Source: Bacteroidales bacterium
Lineage (GTDB): Bacteria; Bacteroidota; Bacteroidia; Bacteroidales; WCHB1-69
Assembly (NCBI GenBank): GCA_017438945.1
Contig: JAFRUI010000011.1
Span: forward strand, 1-64,000
Length of the DNA stretch: 64,000 nt
Direction of reading: 5' to 3'
Under the pieces are notes generated by a model, which saw only the letters and a list, made by a program, of their open reading frames with translations, did not search any database and had not been told where the DNA came from. Position numbers and translations under genes: made by a program. Each line of letters starts with the position of its first letter. Positions within the stretch are counted from its first letter, which is position 1. This document shows positions 7,861 to 15,877 of this stretch, in pieces.

Positions 7861-9084
7861 TCAAATTCCGTATTCCTTAATCTTTCTGTACAGCGTCCGT
7901 TCGGAGATGCCGAGTTCTTCGGCTGTTTTTTTGCGGTTGTCGTGGTTACGCTTGAGTGCAGCGACAATCGCCTGTTTCTCAAGTCCTTCCATGGAGTAGT
8001 CAGCGGTATCCTCGATGACTTCGGAGTCATCGTACTGTTCTGGTTCTGTGCCATGGTGTTCGTGGGTGGTCACCATGGGATACTGACCATCAGCCTGCAT
8101 GGTATTATCGGGAAGAACATGGTGATGATGCGCACCAGGGACATACATCTGAGGATTCTGTGTAAGCTGCGACACCGTGGATTTCAGTTCCTGTACCTCA
8201 CGTTGCAACTCGGCAATGAACTTGAAGACGATTTCCCGCTGCATGCTATCCTGACGCTCCGTGTCAGAGGGAACCACCGCAGGAAGATTGGAACCGACAG
8301 GACCCGTAAGATACGGTTTCAGCATCTCAGGGGTGATCAGCCGCTCTTTCTCGATAAGAGAGATTTGTTCGGTGACATTCTTGAGCTGGCGCACGTTGCC
8401 GGGCCATCGGTAGGAACGTAACATGGATTGAGCGTCTTCTGTGAGCGAGATGGTCGGCACATGATACTTGTCGGAGAAATCCGCCGCGAACTTGACAAAC
8501 AGAGGGTAGATGTCGCCGGGACGCTCGCGGAGCGCGGGCACGCGGATCGGCACCGAGTTAAGACGATAGTAGAGGTCTTCACGGAACTTGCCCTTAGCAA
8601 TGCGGTCGGCGATGTTGACGTTGGTGGCAGCCACCACCCTCACATCGGTCTTCATCACCTTGGAGGAACCCACGCGGATGTATTCGCCCGTCTCCAACAC
8701 ACGCAAAAGTCGCACCTGCGTGGAGAGCGGCAGGTCGGCGACCTCATCGAGGAACAAAGTACCGCCGTTGGCCTCCTCGAAATAGCCCTTGCGGGAATCG
8801 ACGGCCCCCGTGAAGGCCCCTTTTTCATGCCCGAACAGCTCGGAATCAATCGTGCCCTCGGGGATGGCGCCGCAGTTCACCGCGATGTAGGTCTTCGTCT
8901 TGCGCGGCGAATAAGCATGGATGATCTTCGGCACCGACTCCTTGCCGGAACCGCTCTCGCCCGTCACCAACACCGACAAATCGGTCACCGCCACCTGCAT
9001 AGCCACGTCTATAACGTGATCCAACGCGGGATCAAATCCAATTATGCCGAAACGGCGCTTGACATTATTTATGTTTTCGTTCAT
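7861..9084 (-). CDS. Sigma-54-dependent transcriptional activator, no receiver domain
   Basis: A 407-residue bacterial enhancer-binding protein. The AAA+ domain begins almost at the N-terminus: Walker A GESGSGKE at residues 42-49, the sigma-54 contact loop GAFTGA at 89-94, Walker B region GGTLFLDEVADL, and the sensor region RYRWPGNVRQLKN-like. A linker rich in His/Gln follows, then a C-terminal Fis-type helix-turn-helix (KRNHDNRKKTAEELGISERT). There is no response-regulator or ligand-sensing domain, so control must come from expression level or a partner protein. It should act with RpoN, encoded at 42003-43526 in this window. It is upstream of lptE and probably cotranscribed with it. Family assignment is certain; targets are unknown. 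Confidence 0.93.
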   Translation of the reverse strand: MNENINNVKRRFGIIGFDPALDHVIDVAMQVAVTDLSVLVTGESGSGKESVPKIIHAYSPRKTKTYIAVNCGAIPEGTIDSELFGHEKGAFTGAVDSRKGYFEEANGGTLFLDEVADLPLSTQVRLLRVLETGEYIRVGSSKVMKTDVRVVAATNVNIADRIAKGKFREDLYYRLNSVPIRVPALRERPGDIYPLFVKFAADFSDKYHVPTISLTEDAQSMLRSYRWPGNVRQLKNVTEQISLIEKERLITPEMLKPYLTGPVGSNLPAVVPSDTERQDSMQREIVFKFIAELQREVQELKSTVSQLTQNPQMYVPGAHHHHVLPDNTMQADGQYPMVTTHEHHGTEPEQYDDSEVIEDTADYSMEGLEKQAIVAALKRNHDNRKKTAEELGISERTLYRKIKEYGI

Positions 9085-9109
9085 GAATAAAGGTTAATTG
9101 GTTAGAAGG

Positions 9110-10240
9110 TTACTTCACGCGGAGTTTACGGCCGATTTGCAATATCGTCGTCTCCTTGATCTTGTTCAATTTACAGATCTTATCGACCGTGGTGTGGTAT
9201 TTCTTGGCGATAGCGTAGAGCGTATCACCTTGTTTGACGGTGTGATATTTAGCCAAGGAGGCGGGCTTTGTGGCTGGCTGCGACTGACGGGCAGGTTTCT
9301 CGACGGCCTGGTTGTTGGTAGGCACCGTCGCTCTCACATCAGTCTGCTCCACAACTTTGCCGGAGCTCACCTCTTCATCATCACCATCATCAGTGCGACG
9401 CATATCGTTTGTATCCTGCTGTTTACGGCTATACGACTTTACGGTAATCACGTTGGATCCCCTGTTAATGTCCTTGTAGGCCTCCGCCATGTCGCTGCTC
9501 TTCAGCTTTATGTCTTTGTTGACCTGGCGCGGGTTGTCGGCCTTGGAGTGCGAGAACAGCCAATCATAGGTTGCTTTCAGGTAGAACAAACGAGCCAACG
9601 CCCCATGGTTGACTCCCGCCCATTTGTCAAGCCGCAAAAGGTCGGTGCTGCCGCACTTTCTCATGGCCTCTTGGATTTCCGTGGCACGGGAAACAGGCAC
9701 GGCCTTATCGGCAGTACCATGGATGATCCACAACGGCACCTGGTTCAGCTTGCAGAGGTCTTTGCGAATGGTGCCTCCGCACAATTCCATCGAAGCAGCG
9801 ATTTTCTCGCCGTGGTTCGCCAAAAACTCAATCGTCCCAAATCCACCCAAACTCATACCTATCAAATAGATACGATTAGTATCCACAGCATACTGCTTCG
9901 TCACCCAGTTCAGGATGTTCAACACTTTGAAAGAGTTCCAAGCCCCTCCAGGATTCTGCGGGGCGATGATGATGGCATTGATATCACGACCCATGCTGAT
10001 GGCATCCAAACAACCGTATTTGCGCACCCGGTTCAGGTCGTTACCGCAAAGACTCGCACCATGCAAGAACAACACCACAGGAATCTCCCCCTTCTGCCCT
10101 TCGTAAGTATCCGGCACCGAAACCCAGAAATTGTAAGCGTCCTTCACCACATTGTGATGAGAGATGAAAGTGTAGTTAGTCTGGGCGGACAAGCAGAGGT
10201 TTGCGGCAACAAACAGGATTATTGTTAGTAGTTTTTTCAT
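9110..10240 (-). CDS. Secreted alpha/beta-hydrolase (esterase) with C-terminal LysM domain
   Basis: A 376-residue protein with a signal peptide (MKKLLTIILFVAANLCLSAQ). Residues about 25-230 form an esterase/depolymerase-like alpha/beta hydrolase: oxyanion region LFLHGASLCGND, nucleophile elbow GMSLGG, acid HGTADKAVP, and His in NHGA. A low-complexity linker (Lys/Gln/Thr-rich, about 245-325) leads to a C-terminal LysM (YHTVKQGDTLYAIAKKYHTT ... LQIGRKLRV), which binds peptidoglycan or chitin-like GlcNAc polymers. LysM would hold the esterase on the cell wall in the periplasm; a role in deacylating wall or glycan substrates is inference. Its start is followed on the plus strand by an inverted pair of heptamer arrays. 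Confidence 0.85.
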   Translation of the reverse strand: MKKLLTIILFVAANLCLSAQTNYTFISHHNVVKDAYNFWVSVPDTYEGQKGEIPVVLFLHGASLCGNDLNRVRKYGCLDAISMGRDINAIIIAPQNPGGAWNSFKVLNILNWVTKQYAVDTNRIYLIGMSLGGFGTIEFLANHGEKIAASMELCGGTIRKDLCKLNQVPLWIIHGTADKAVPVSRATEIQEAMRKCGSTDLLRLDKWAGVNHGALARLFYLKATYDWLFSHSKADNPRQVNKDIKLKSSDMAEAYKDINRGSNVITVKSYSRKQQDTNDMRRTDDGDDEEVSSGKVVEQTDVRATVPTNNQAVEKPARQSQPATKPASLAKYHTVKQGDTLYAIAKKYHTTVDKICKLNKIKETTILQIGRKLRVK

Positions 10241-10254
10241 ATCAACATGTTTTT

Positions 10255-10341
10255 AGACTTAAGACATGAGACTTAAGACTTTGGAAGGTATCGACACGTC
10301 CTAAGTCCTAAGTCTCAAGTCTTAAGTCTTAAGTCTTAAAT
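10255..10341. repeat. Inverted pair of 7-bp arrays (AGACTTA / CTTAAGT)
   Basis: The left arm holds four in-phase units at 10255-10282 (AGACTTA, AGACATG, AGACTTA, AGACTTT). The right arm holds six at 10300-10341 (CCTAAGT twice, CTCAAGT, CTTAAGT twice, CTTAAAT). The arms are largely reverse complements across a 17-base spacer, so the transcript could form a long stem. The right arm overlaps the stop of the HdrA-like gene (10336). Confidence 0.8.
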
Positions 10342-11334
10342 CATTTCCAGCGCGGCGGCGCGAGCGTCCTGAATCGTGTCCTCGATACACATCGGGCGTT
10401 TGCATGAGCCGGCAACATACAACCCAGGCTGGGAGGTGAGGTTGTCTTCGATGTGTGGGGAACGGCTCTGCGCGAAACGGTAGAGACCGTCGATGCCGGC
10501 GCATTTGGACAGTGTGGCGGTGCCCTCGGAAGCGCACATACCCACCATCAGCACCAGAAGGTCGGCATTCATCGTCATCGGGTTGCCCATGAGGGTGTCC
10601 TCGGCCTTGATCTGCACGCGGTTGTCGAAAGTGGAGGCCGCCTCGGAAATCCTGCCGCGCACGAAGTTCACGCCGTACTTCTCCTGCGCCTCGCGATACA
10701 TTTCCTCGAAACCCTGTCCCCACATGCGCAAGTCCATGTAGAAGACATAGACATCCGTCTCGGGATGCTGTTTCTTGATCTCGATGGCCTGCTTCACGGC
10801 GGTCACACAGCAGACTTTCGAGCAGTAATGGTTACCCGACTTCTCGTCACGGGAACCCACACACTGCAGGAAGACAATCTGTTTCGGAACCTCGTTCATG
10901 ATGTTGAGGATCTGGTTCTCTTTGATCATCTTCTCCATCTCAATGGAGGTAATCACACCCTTGTAGATGCCGTAGCCGAGTTCCTCTTTCTGGTGTGCGT
11001 CAAAGACTTTATAGCCCGTGGCCAGCAGCACCTTGTCAAATGCTGCTGTCTCACCGTCGGCGGTGGTCAGCGTCCACTGCTCACCAGTGCGGTTCATGGC
11101 GGTCACGGCACAATTGGTCTTGAGGGTGATGTTCTCGTGCGACAACTTGGCTTCCAGTTTGTCGGCCAGCTCATCAGCGGAGCTGAAATCCGGAAACAGG
11201 AAGGCCTTGTCACGGATGTTGCACAGCGGTTTCTCCTCTTTCTCGAAGAGGGTCACTTGATGATTTTTTGCCAACACGGAGGCGGCTTCTATGCCGGCAG
11301 GGCCGGCGCCTATGATTGCGATTTTATAATTCAT
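10336..11334 (-). CDS. HdrA-like FAD-dependent oxidoreductase
   Basis: A 332-residue flavoprotein with N-terminal FAD fold IAIIGAGPAGIEAA and the HdrA signature QCVGSRDEKSGNHYCSKVCC, whose cysteines bind the HdrA iron-sulfur centre in characterised heterodisulfide reductases. It ends in a second FAD-contacting motif, GLYVAGSCKRPMCIEDTI. At about half the size of full HdrA, it lacks the ferredoxin-type [4Fe-4S] regions. It lies immediately downstream of the HdrB-like gene; no HdrC is present. The start at 11334 is preferred because the seven extra residues of the longer frame (MNYELSI) are encoded by ATAATTC heptamers. Expected role: electron transfer between a flavin and the HdrB-like partner. 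The true substrate is unknown. Confidence 0.82.
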   Translation of the reverse strand: MNYKIAIIGAGPAGIEAASVLAKNHQVTLFEKEEKPLCNIRDKAFLFPDFSSADELADKLEAKLSHENITLKTNCAVTAMNRTGEQWTLTTADGETAAFDKVLLATGYKVFDAHQKEELGYGIYKGVITSIEMEKMIKENQILNIMNEVPKQIVFLQCVGSRDEKSGNHYCSKVCCVTAVKQAIEIKKQHPETDVYVFYMDLRMWGQGFEEMYREAQEKYGVNFVRGRISEAASTFDNRVQIKAEDTLMGNPMTMNADLLVLMVGMCASEGTATLSKCAGIDGLYRFAQSRSPHIEDNLTSQPGLYVAGSCKRPMCIEDTIQDARAAALEMI

Positions 11335-11360
11335 AATTGATAATTCATAATTCATAATTC
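11326..11360. repeat. 7-bp tandem array (ATAATTC x5)
   Basis: Five in-phase units: ATAATTC, ATAATTG, then ATAATTC three times. The array fills the junction between the HdrB-like stop (11362) and the HdrA-like start, and contains the likely ATG of the HdrA-like gene at 11334. Confidence 0.85.
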
Positions 11361-11361
11361 G

Positions 11362-12417
11362 TCACACCTTCAGCACTTCCGGTTTCTCGGGGGCGCGAAG
11401 GATCTTGCCGGAGGCGCCACGGTATTTGTCGTCAGGGTTGTAGGCGACACCAATTTTGTCGAGGAGGCGTTCGCACTGCACCTGGTGGAGCTGCATGCCC
11501 ATCACCCAGGGGTCGTAGCCGAGCAACATGCCCGCCAATTCCTCGTAGGTGAGCACCGGAATGCCGTAACCCTCCTTGTCGTAGGTCTTATGCTCCATCT
11601 CGGCGATGGTGTATTGCCATTTGTCAAGGAACATGGCGCAGCCGGGACAGTTGGCCACGATGAAGTCGGGTTCGTAGGGTTCCATCGACTCGAACTTCTT
11701 CTTGGAGTTAGCGATGGAGTAACCGCGGTTCTCCTGCACGAGGTACTGGCGGAAGCCGAAACCGCAGCAGTGACGACGCTCGGGGTAATCGACCACCTCG
11801 CCACCCCAGGCCTCAATCATGCCGGCCAGCACGTAGGGGAACTCCGCGTTACCGATACCGTGCTTCGGGAAGATCTTGGCATAGTGGCATCCGATGTGCT
11901 CCACACCACGTAACGGCTTGCCGGTAAACCGGTTCACCAATTGATACTTCATCTTCTCTTTCAGCTCATAGCGGAATTTGAAAATCAAATCCGACGGATG
12001 CACGATATTTTCGGGAATCTCAAACGTCCTACCGGTAGATTTTTTGAGATACTCTCTGGCTTTTTCCAAAATTTCGGGTTGTTCCTTCCATTTCTCCATC
12101 AACTCGGTCATCACGCCGAAAGAAGTGACACAAGAAGGCACATAGTTCTTGTAGCCGCGTTCGGTCATCAGCGAGAAAAGCCGGGCCACGATGGTCATGG
12201 TCGTCTCGAAGGGCACCACGTCGGAGTGGTACCCTATACCCGTGCACGTATGCTGGTGCGAAGAATCGTAAATGTCCTTCCCTAAATCATTGCGCATGAT
12301 GTTCAGGAAGGTAGCCTCCGACCCGGGGAAGAAGGTCTGCCGGATGCAACTTCTTTCATAGAAGAAGTGATCGTCGGCAATTTCTTTCTGATATTCGTTC
12401 CAAAAGCGTTTTTCCAT
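11362..12417 (-). CDS. HdrB-like protein (CCG-domain heterodisulfide reductase subunit B family)
   Basis: A 351-residue protein of the CCG-domain family. The C-terminal CCG motif is complete: GCHYAK, then HCCGFGF, then NCPGC, the Cys set that holds the non-cubane [4Fe-4S] clusters in HdrB. The N-terminal motif is less regular (HTCTGIGYHSD, PSCVTSFG). In methanogens HdrB reduces the CoM-CoB disulfide; bacterial relatives act on other disulfides or quinone-linked partners. Here it pairs with the HdrA-like flavoprotein directly downstream, without HdrC. Reverse-strand TATCTTTG at 12438-12445 may give it its own promoter, so it may not depend on the polyene-like genes upstream. Confidence 0.82.
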   Translation of the reverse strand: MEKRFWNEYQKEIADDHFFYERSCIRQTFFPGSEATFLNIMRNDLGKDIYDSSHQHTCTGIGYHSDVVPFETTMTIVARLFSLMTERGYKNYVPSCVTSFGVMTELMEKWKEQPEILEKAREYLKKSTGRTFEIPENIVHPSDLIFKFRYELKEKMKYQLVNRFTGKPLRGVEHIGCHYAKIFPKHGIGNAEFPYVLAGMIEAWGGEVVDYPERRHCCGFGFRQYLVQENRGYSIANSKKKFESMEPYEPDFIVANCPGCAMFLDKWQYTIAEMEHKTYDKEGYGIPVLTYEELAGMLLGYDPWVMGMQLHQVQCERLLDKIGVAYNPDDKYRGASGKILRAPEKPEVLKV

Positions 12418-12437
12418 TATTATTCAGAATAAGCTGG

Positions 12438-12445
12438 CAAAGATA
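12438..12445 (-). promoter_or_regulatory. Probable -7 element TATCTTTG for the hdrB-like/hdrA-like pair
   Basis: The reverse strand reads TATCTTTGCC 20 bases upstream of the HdrB-like ATG, a good match to TAnnTTTG. It lies between the methyltransferase stop and the HdrB start. No clear -33 element was seen. Confidence 0.5.
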
Positions 12446-12460
12446 CAAAAAATTCCTTTT

Positions 12461-13549
12461 CTATCGAATGGTGCATTCCAAAACGGAATGGCCCAATCCG
12501 AGGAAATCATGGATTTCATCAACGTCCAAACCGGCTTCACGGACGAGACGTACAAGGTCGTCGGAGTGGTACATCTTGCTATTACCATTGGCGATAGCCG
12601 TGAAATAGAGACTCGTTTGGGCGAGACACAAGGCCGCAGTGTCGAAACGCTGACGATCCCATAAGGTCTCCATAATATAGAGACGCGTGCCAGCAGTCAT
12701 GACGCTGGCAGCACGCCGTAAGATGCTCAAAATCTGCGGTTCGCTGAAACAGTCGAGGAACTGGCTCATCCAAATGGCGTCGAAAGCGGGTTCAGATGGA
12801 AGTTTGCAGTTGTCGTCCAGCATATTGGCGGCATACCCATGAATCCGGTCAGCACCAGGTTGCCCAGCGGTCTGTTCACGCATCATCCCGATTTGCTGCG
12901 GCAGATCCACGATGGTCACCTCCACATCAGGATTATACTGTACGCATTGCATCGCCCACCGGCCGGTGTTGCCACCTACATCCATCAGATGCTTTGTCGG
13001 ACGGGAGAACACAAGTTCCAGAGCCTGCTCGAAAGAGCCGTCACTGTAGAAATGGTCGAAAGCGAACCAGCTCTTCTGTGCCTGCTCGGGAAGGGTGGAC
13101 AGTCCCTCGTACACCGTCGGCCAGTCGCCCAGACATTTCAGTCCGGCAGGTTTTCCCTCACGGAGAGCCTCCTCCAAATAGAACATCCCCTGATAGTTGA
13201 CATCATGGTTGAAGTCCAGGTTCACGCGGGTAGATTCATCGTGGAGCAGGAACCAGCCAGTCTTGGCCAGCGAATAACGTCCGGTCTCGGGATCGACAAT
13301 CACGGTGTTCATTGTCAGAGACGACTCCAAGAGGCACTTCGCGGCGTAGAGGGAAATGCCGGCCTTCTCAGCGACCTCCTCGGGAGTCATAGGCGTCTCC
13401 AGCATCTCGAATATGCCCCATTTCACCATCAGTCTGGCTGTCTGGAACGTCATCGGCCCGAAAGCGTAAATCTGTGCAAGCCGCTGCGCCTCGATTGCAC
13501 TCATACGGTCTTCTGTGTATTGTTTTTTTAAGTTGTCGTTTAAATGCAT
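12461..13549 (-). CDS. SAM-dependent O-methyltransferase
   Basis: A 362-residue class I methyltransferase of the two-domain O-methyltransferase type. The N-terminal winged-helix dimerisation region (YAFGPMTFQTARLMVKWGIF; MTPEEVAEKAGISLYAAKCL) is followed by the SAM fold: motif I LMDVGGNTGRWA, VTIVDLPQQIG, and a late FDAIWMSQFLDCF. Relatives methylate phenolic hydroxyls on natural products. In this cluster the likely acceptor is the phenol head group derived from tyrosine, but this is inference from context. It lies between the ketosynthase (upstream in transcription) and the HdrB-like gene. Translation could also begin at Met16. Confidence 0.85.
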   Translation of the reverse strand: MHLNDNLKKQYTEDRMSAIEAQRLAQIYAFGPMTFQTARLMVKWGIFEMLETPMTPEEVAEKAGISLYAAKCLLESSLTMNTVIVDPETGRYSLAKTGWFLLHDESTRVNLDFNHDVNYQGMFYLEEALREGKPAGLKCLGDWPTVYEGLSTLPEQAQKSWFAFDHFYSDGSFEQALELVFSRPTKHLMDVGGNTGRWAMQCVQYNPDVEVTIVDLPQQIGMMREQTAGQPGADRIHGYAANMLDDNCKLPSEPAFDAIWMSQFLDCFSEPQILSILRRAASVMTAGTRLYIMETLWDRQRFDTAALCLAQTSLYFTAIANGNSKMYHSDDLVRLVREAGLDVDEIHDFLGLGHSVLECTIR

Positions 13550-13570
13550 TGTTGGTTTAAAGGATTTGAT

Positions 13571-13594
13571 GGTTAAATGGTTAGAAGGTTAGAA
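13571..13594. repeat. 8-bp tandem array (GGTTAGAA)
   Basis: Three units (GGTTAAAT, GGTTAGAA, GGTTAGAA) directly abut the palindrome that ends the ketosynthase gene. GGTTAGAA also appears near 9098, upstream of the LysM-esterase stop. Confidence 0.55.
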
Positions 13595-13640
13595 GTAGGG
13601 GCGAATAATTATTCGCCCCTACGAAGGAATTCGCCCCTAC
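13595..13640. repeat. 28-nt palindrome plus half copy overlapping the ketosynthase 3' end
   Basis: 13595-13622 is a perfect palindrome starting GTAGGGGCGAAT with an AATT centre. A half copy (ATTCGCCCCTAC) follows at 13629-13640. On the reverse strand these encode the last residues of the ketosynthase (RRGEFLRRGE) and its TAA stop, beyond the normal family C-terminus. A second near-identical palindrome lies inside the M6 protease gene at 40424-40451. Confidence 0.8.
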
Positions 13641-14856
13641 GAAGCACCACCGCCGAGTTTGTGCCACCGAAGCCGAAGCTGTTGCTCAGAACAGTGTTCA
13701 GCGGCATCTCCACGATTTTCGTGGCGATGTTCAGCGGAGCGGAAGCCTCGTCGGGATTCTCGAAGTTGACATTCGGGGCCACAAAACCGTGCTGCATCAT
13801 GAGGGTGCAATAAACGAGCTCGCTGGCGCCGGCCATCCAACACTCATGCCCCGTCATACCTTTGGTGGAGCTGATGAGGGCGCGTTGTCCGTGGAAGATG
13901 CGGTCTAATGCGAGGGCTTCGAAAGTGTCGCCCTGGGGTGTGCCCGTGGCGTGGGCGTTCACGTAGTCAATGTCAGACGAGGTGACACCCGCCATCTCCA
14001 TGGCCCGCATCATGGCAGTGTAACTGCCGTCATCGGAAGGTTGCGAGATGCCTCCGCCGTTGGAGGAGAATCCGTAGCCGGCGACCTCCGCGAGGATGGC
14101 CGCGCCACGCTGCACTGCATGGTCGTAGTCTTCCAGCACTAAAGCCGCCGCGCCGCCGCTGGGCACGAGACCGTCACGGTCGCGGTCGAAAGGACGCGCC
14201 GCACGCAACGGTTCCCCTACCCTTTTGGAGAAAGCTCCCAATGCATCGAAAGAGGCCATCGCGAATTGGTTGACCTCCTGGGCGCCGCCACACAGCACCG
14301 TATCCTGTAATCCCTGCTTGATGAGCAGGTAGCCGAGACCCACCGAGTGACTGCCGCTGGCGCACGCCGCACTTACCGTGAAATTGACTCCGCGCAGATG
14401 GAAAATGCTGCTCAGGTTCATGTTCACCGTGGAGTTCATCGACTGGAAGATGAGGCCGGACCCCAACAGTTCCGTGTCGGGTCGCTGCACCAGCATCCGG
14501 TCCGTCTCGATCACCGGCTTCGACGACGAGTCGTTGCCGAAGATGACACCCACCTCGTTGCGAAGAAGATACTCCTCATCCATACCCGCCTGTTCAAAAG
14601 CCTCCTTGGAGGCCATGAAGGCGTAGGCCGCCTCTTGCGACAATCCTGCACGCAACCGTCTGTGCAGCAGCGGTTTCAACTCAGGTTCAGGCACAATGCC
14701 CGTGAGATCAGACTGGTAACCATAGGCCAACCTGTCTGGGTCATTACCGATGCCTACACGCCCTGTGCGCAATGATTCAGCCACTTCTTCTTTCGTCGTG
14801 CCAATACACGACCATATTCCCATTCCGGTGATAACTACACGTTTAACCTTCATCAT
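13609..14856 (-). CDS. Beta-ketoacyl-ACP synthase (KAS II-like, aryl-polyene/flexirubin type)
   Basis: A ketosynthase of about 415 residues that condenses acyl and malonyl-ACP units. Catalytic residues are complete: Cys165 in SAACASGSH, His in NAHATGTPQGD, Lys and His in STKGMTGHECWMAGASE. The last-named variant is typical of ketosynthases in Bacteroidota aryl-polyene/flexirubin loci. Candidate starts are the adjacent Met codons at 14856 and 14853; the longer frame to 14895 adds residues from a CATCGTTT-type degenerate repeat. The C-terminal FLRRGE-type tail is encoded by an inserted palindrome. fabG lies upstream in transcription and the methyltransferase downstream. No acyl carrier protein or chain-length factor is encoded in the window. 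Confidence 0.88.
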   Translation of the reverse strand: MMKVKRVVITGMGIWSCIGTTKEEVAESLRTGRVGIGNDPDRLAYGYQSDLTGIVPEPELKPLLHRRLRAGLSQEAAYAFMASKEAFEQAGMDEEYLLRNEVGVIFGNDSSSKPVIETDRMLVQRPDTELLGSGLIFQSMNSTVNMNLSSIFHLRGVNFTVSAACASGSHSVGLGYLLIKQGLQDTVLCGGAQEVNQFAMASFDALGAFSKRVGEPLRAARPFDRDRDGLVPSGGAAALVLEDYDHAVQRGAAILAEVAGYGFSSNGGGISQPSDDGSYTAMMRAMEMAGVTSSDIDYVNAHATGTPQGDTFEALALDRIFHGQRALISSTKGMTGHECWMAGASELVYCTLMMQHGFVAPNVNFENPDEASAPLNIATKIVEMPLNTVLSNSFGFGGTNSAVVLRRGEFLRRGE

Positions 14857-15000
14857 ATCACATTCATCGTTTTTCATCGTTTCATTCATCGTCATTTCAT
14901 TGCAATTTCATCACCATCCGAACCTCTACCGAGCTTTTGCCCCTGACGGGGCTGCTCAAGGAAGAAATTTCATAATTATGGAGGAAGTCTCGTTATCTTT

Positions 15001-15028
15001 TAACTGCTAACTGCTAACTACTAACTGT
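15001..15028. repeat. 7-bp tandem array (TAACTGC x4)
   Basis: TAACTGC twice, then TAACTAC and TAACTGT. The array overlaps the stop codon of the ketoreductase gene at 15021. The same unit recurs at the end of the rpoN-flanking array near 41975-42003. Confidence 0.8.
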
Positions 15029-15749
15029 ATAGTCCTCCGTTCACCTGCAACACCTGCCCCGTGATGTAGGAAGCCTCCGGAGAGGCAAGGAAAGCGACGG
15101 CGGCGGCCACCTCGTCGGGGGTGCCGAAACGCTGCGCCGGGATCATCTTGCTCAACGCGGCCTCGTCCAGATTTGCGGTCATGTCGGTCGCGATGAAGCC
15201 GGGAGCCACAGCGTTGACCGTGACTTTACGCTTGGCTACTTCCTGCGCCAACGCCTTGGTCGCACCGATAATGGCGGCCTTGGCGGCACTGTAGTTGGTC
15301 TGACCTGGGACACCCTTCAGACCGGAAAGCGACGCCATGTTGACGATGCGGCCGTCACGCTTCTGGATCATCGTCCGCACCAGGCGGCGCGTGATGTAGA
15401 AGAAGCCGTTCAGCGGGGTGTCGATGACACTGTGCCAGTCGTCGTCGCCCATCATGATCATCAGGTTGTCACGGCGCGTGCCAGCATTGTTGACCAGGAC
15501 AGCGATATAGTCGTCGGGGTGCAACTCCTCCCACTGCTGCAACGCAGCATCCACCGCCTGCGCATCGGCAATGTCGAACTTCAGCAGTTCGCACACACCG
15601 TCCTGATTCTCAATCATTTGCTTCGTCTCTTTGGCAGCAGCATCGTTACTCACATAGTTAACAATGACAGGCATCCCGTCGCGGGAGAGGCGCAATGCCA
15701 CGGCTCGTCCGATACCGCGGGAACCTCCGGTTATGAGTGCATATTTCAT
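15021..15749 (-). CDS. fabG: 3-oxoacyl-ACP reductase (SDR ketoreductase)
   Basis: A 242-residue short-chain dehydrogenase that reduces beta-ketoacyl-ACP with NADPH. Motifs: TGGSRGIGRAVA cofactor site near the N-terminus, NNAG at 87-90, and catalytic Ser140, Tyr153 and Lys157 (YSAAK), then VNAVAPGFIATDM. It lies between the ammonia-lyase and ketosynthase genes, so it probably serves this pathway rather than general fatty-acid synthesis. The downstream heptamer array supplies its stop codon. Confidence 0.9.
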   Translation of the reverse strand: MKYALITGGSRGIGRAVALRLSRDGMPVIVNYVSNDAAAKETKQMIENQDGVCELLKFDIADAQAVDAALQQWEELHPDDYIAVLVNNAGTRRDNLMIMMGDDDWHSVIDTPLNGFFYITRRLVRTMIQKRDGRIVNMASLSGLKGVPGQTNYSAAKAAIIGATKALAQEVAKRKVTVNAVAPGFIATDMTANLDEAALSKMIPAQRFGTPDEVAAAVAFLASPEASYITGQVLQVNGGLYS

Positions 15750-15763
15750 ATTTTCTTTTTTAT

Positions 15764-15877
15764 GTGATCAGTGAATAGTGATCAGTGAACAGAGATTTGG
15801 GGAGTAAGGAGTTTAATGCAATAGGCAACAGGCAATAGGGAGTAAGTACTGTTCACTATCAATTATCAATTATCTAA
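15764..15877. repeat. Three different 7-bp arrays in one intergenic gap
   Basis: The gap between the ammonia-lyase and fabG holds GTGATCA-type units (15764-15791, four in phase), GCAATAG-type units (15818-15838, three) and TATCAAT-type units (15857-15877, three). The last array overlaps the stop of the ammonia-lyase gene (15874). Confidence 0.75.

Noticed and set aside
9098..10228. A 376-codon plus-strand open frame and similar frames opposite the ammonia-lyase, L2 and DPP5-like genes
   Set aside because: Each lies opposite a gene with a strong family match and complete catalytic residues; none has motifs of its own.
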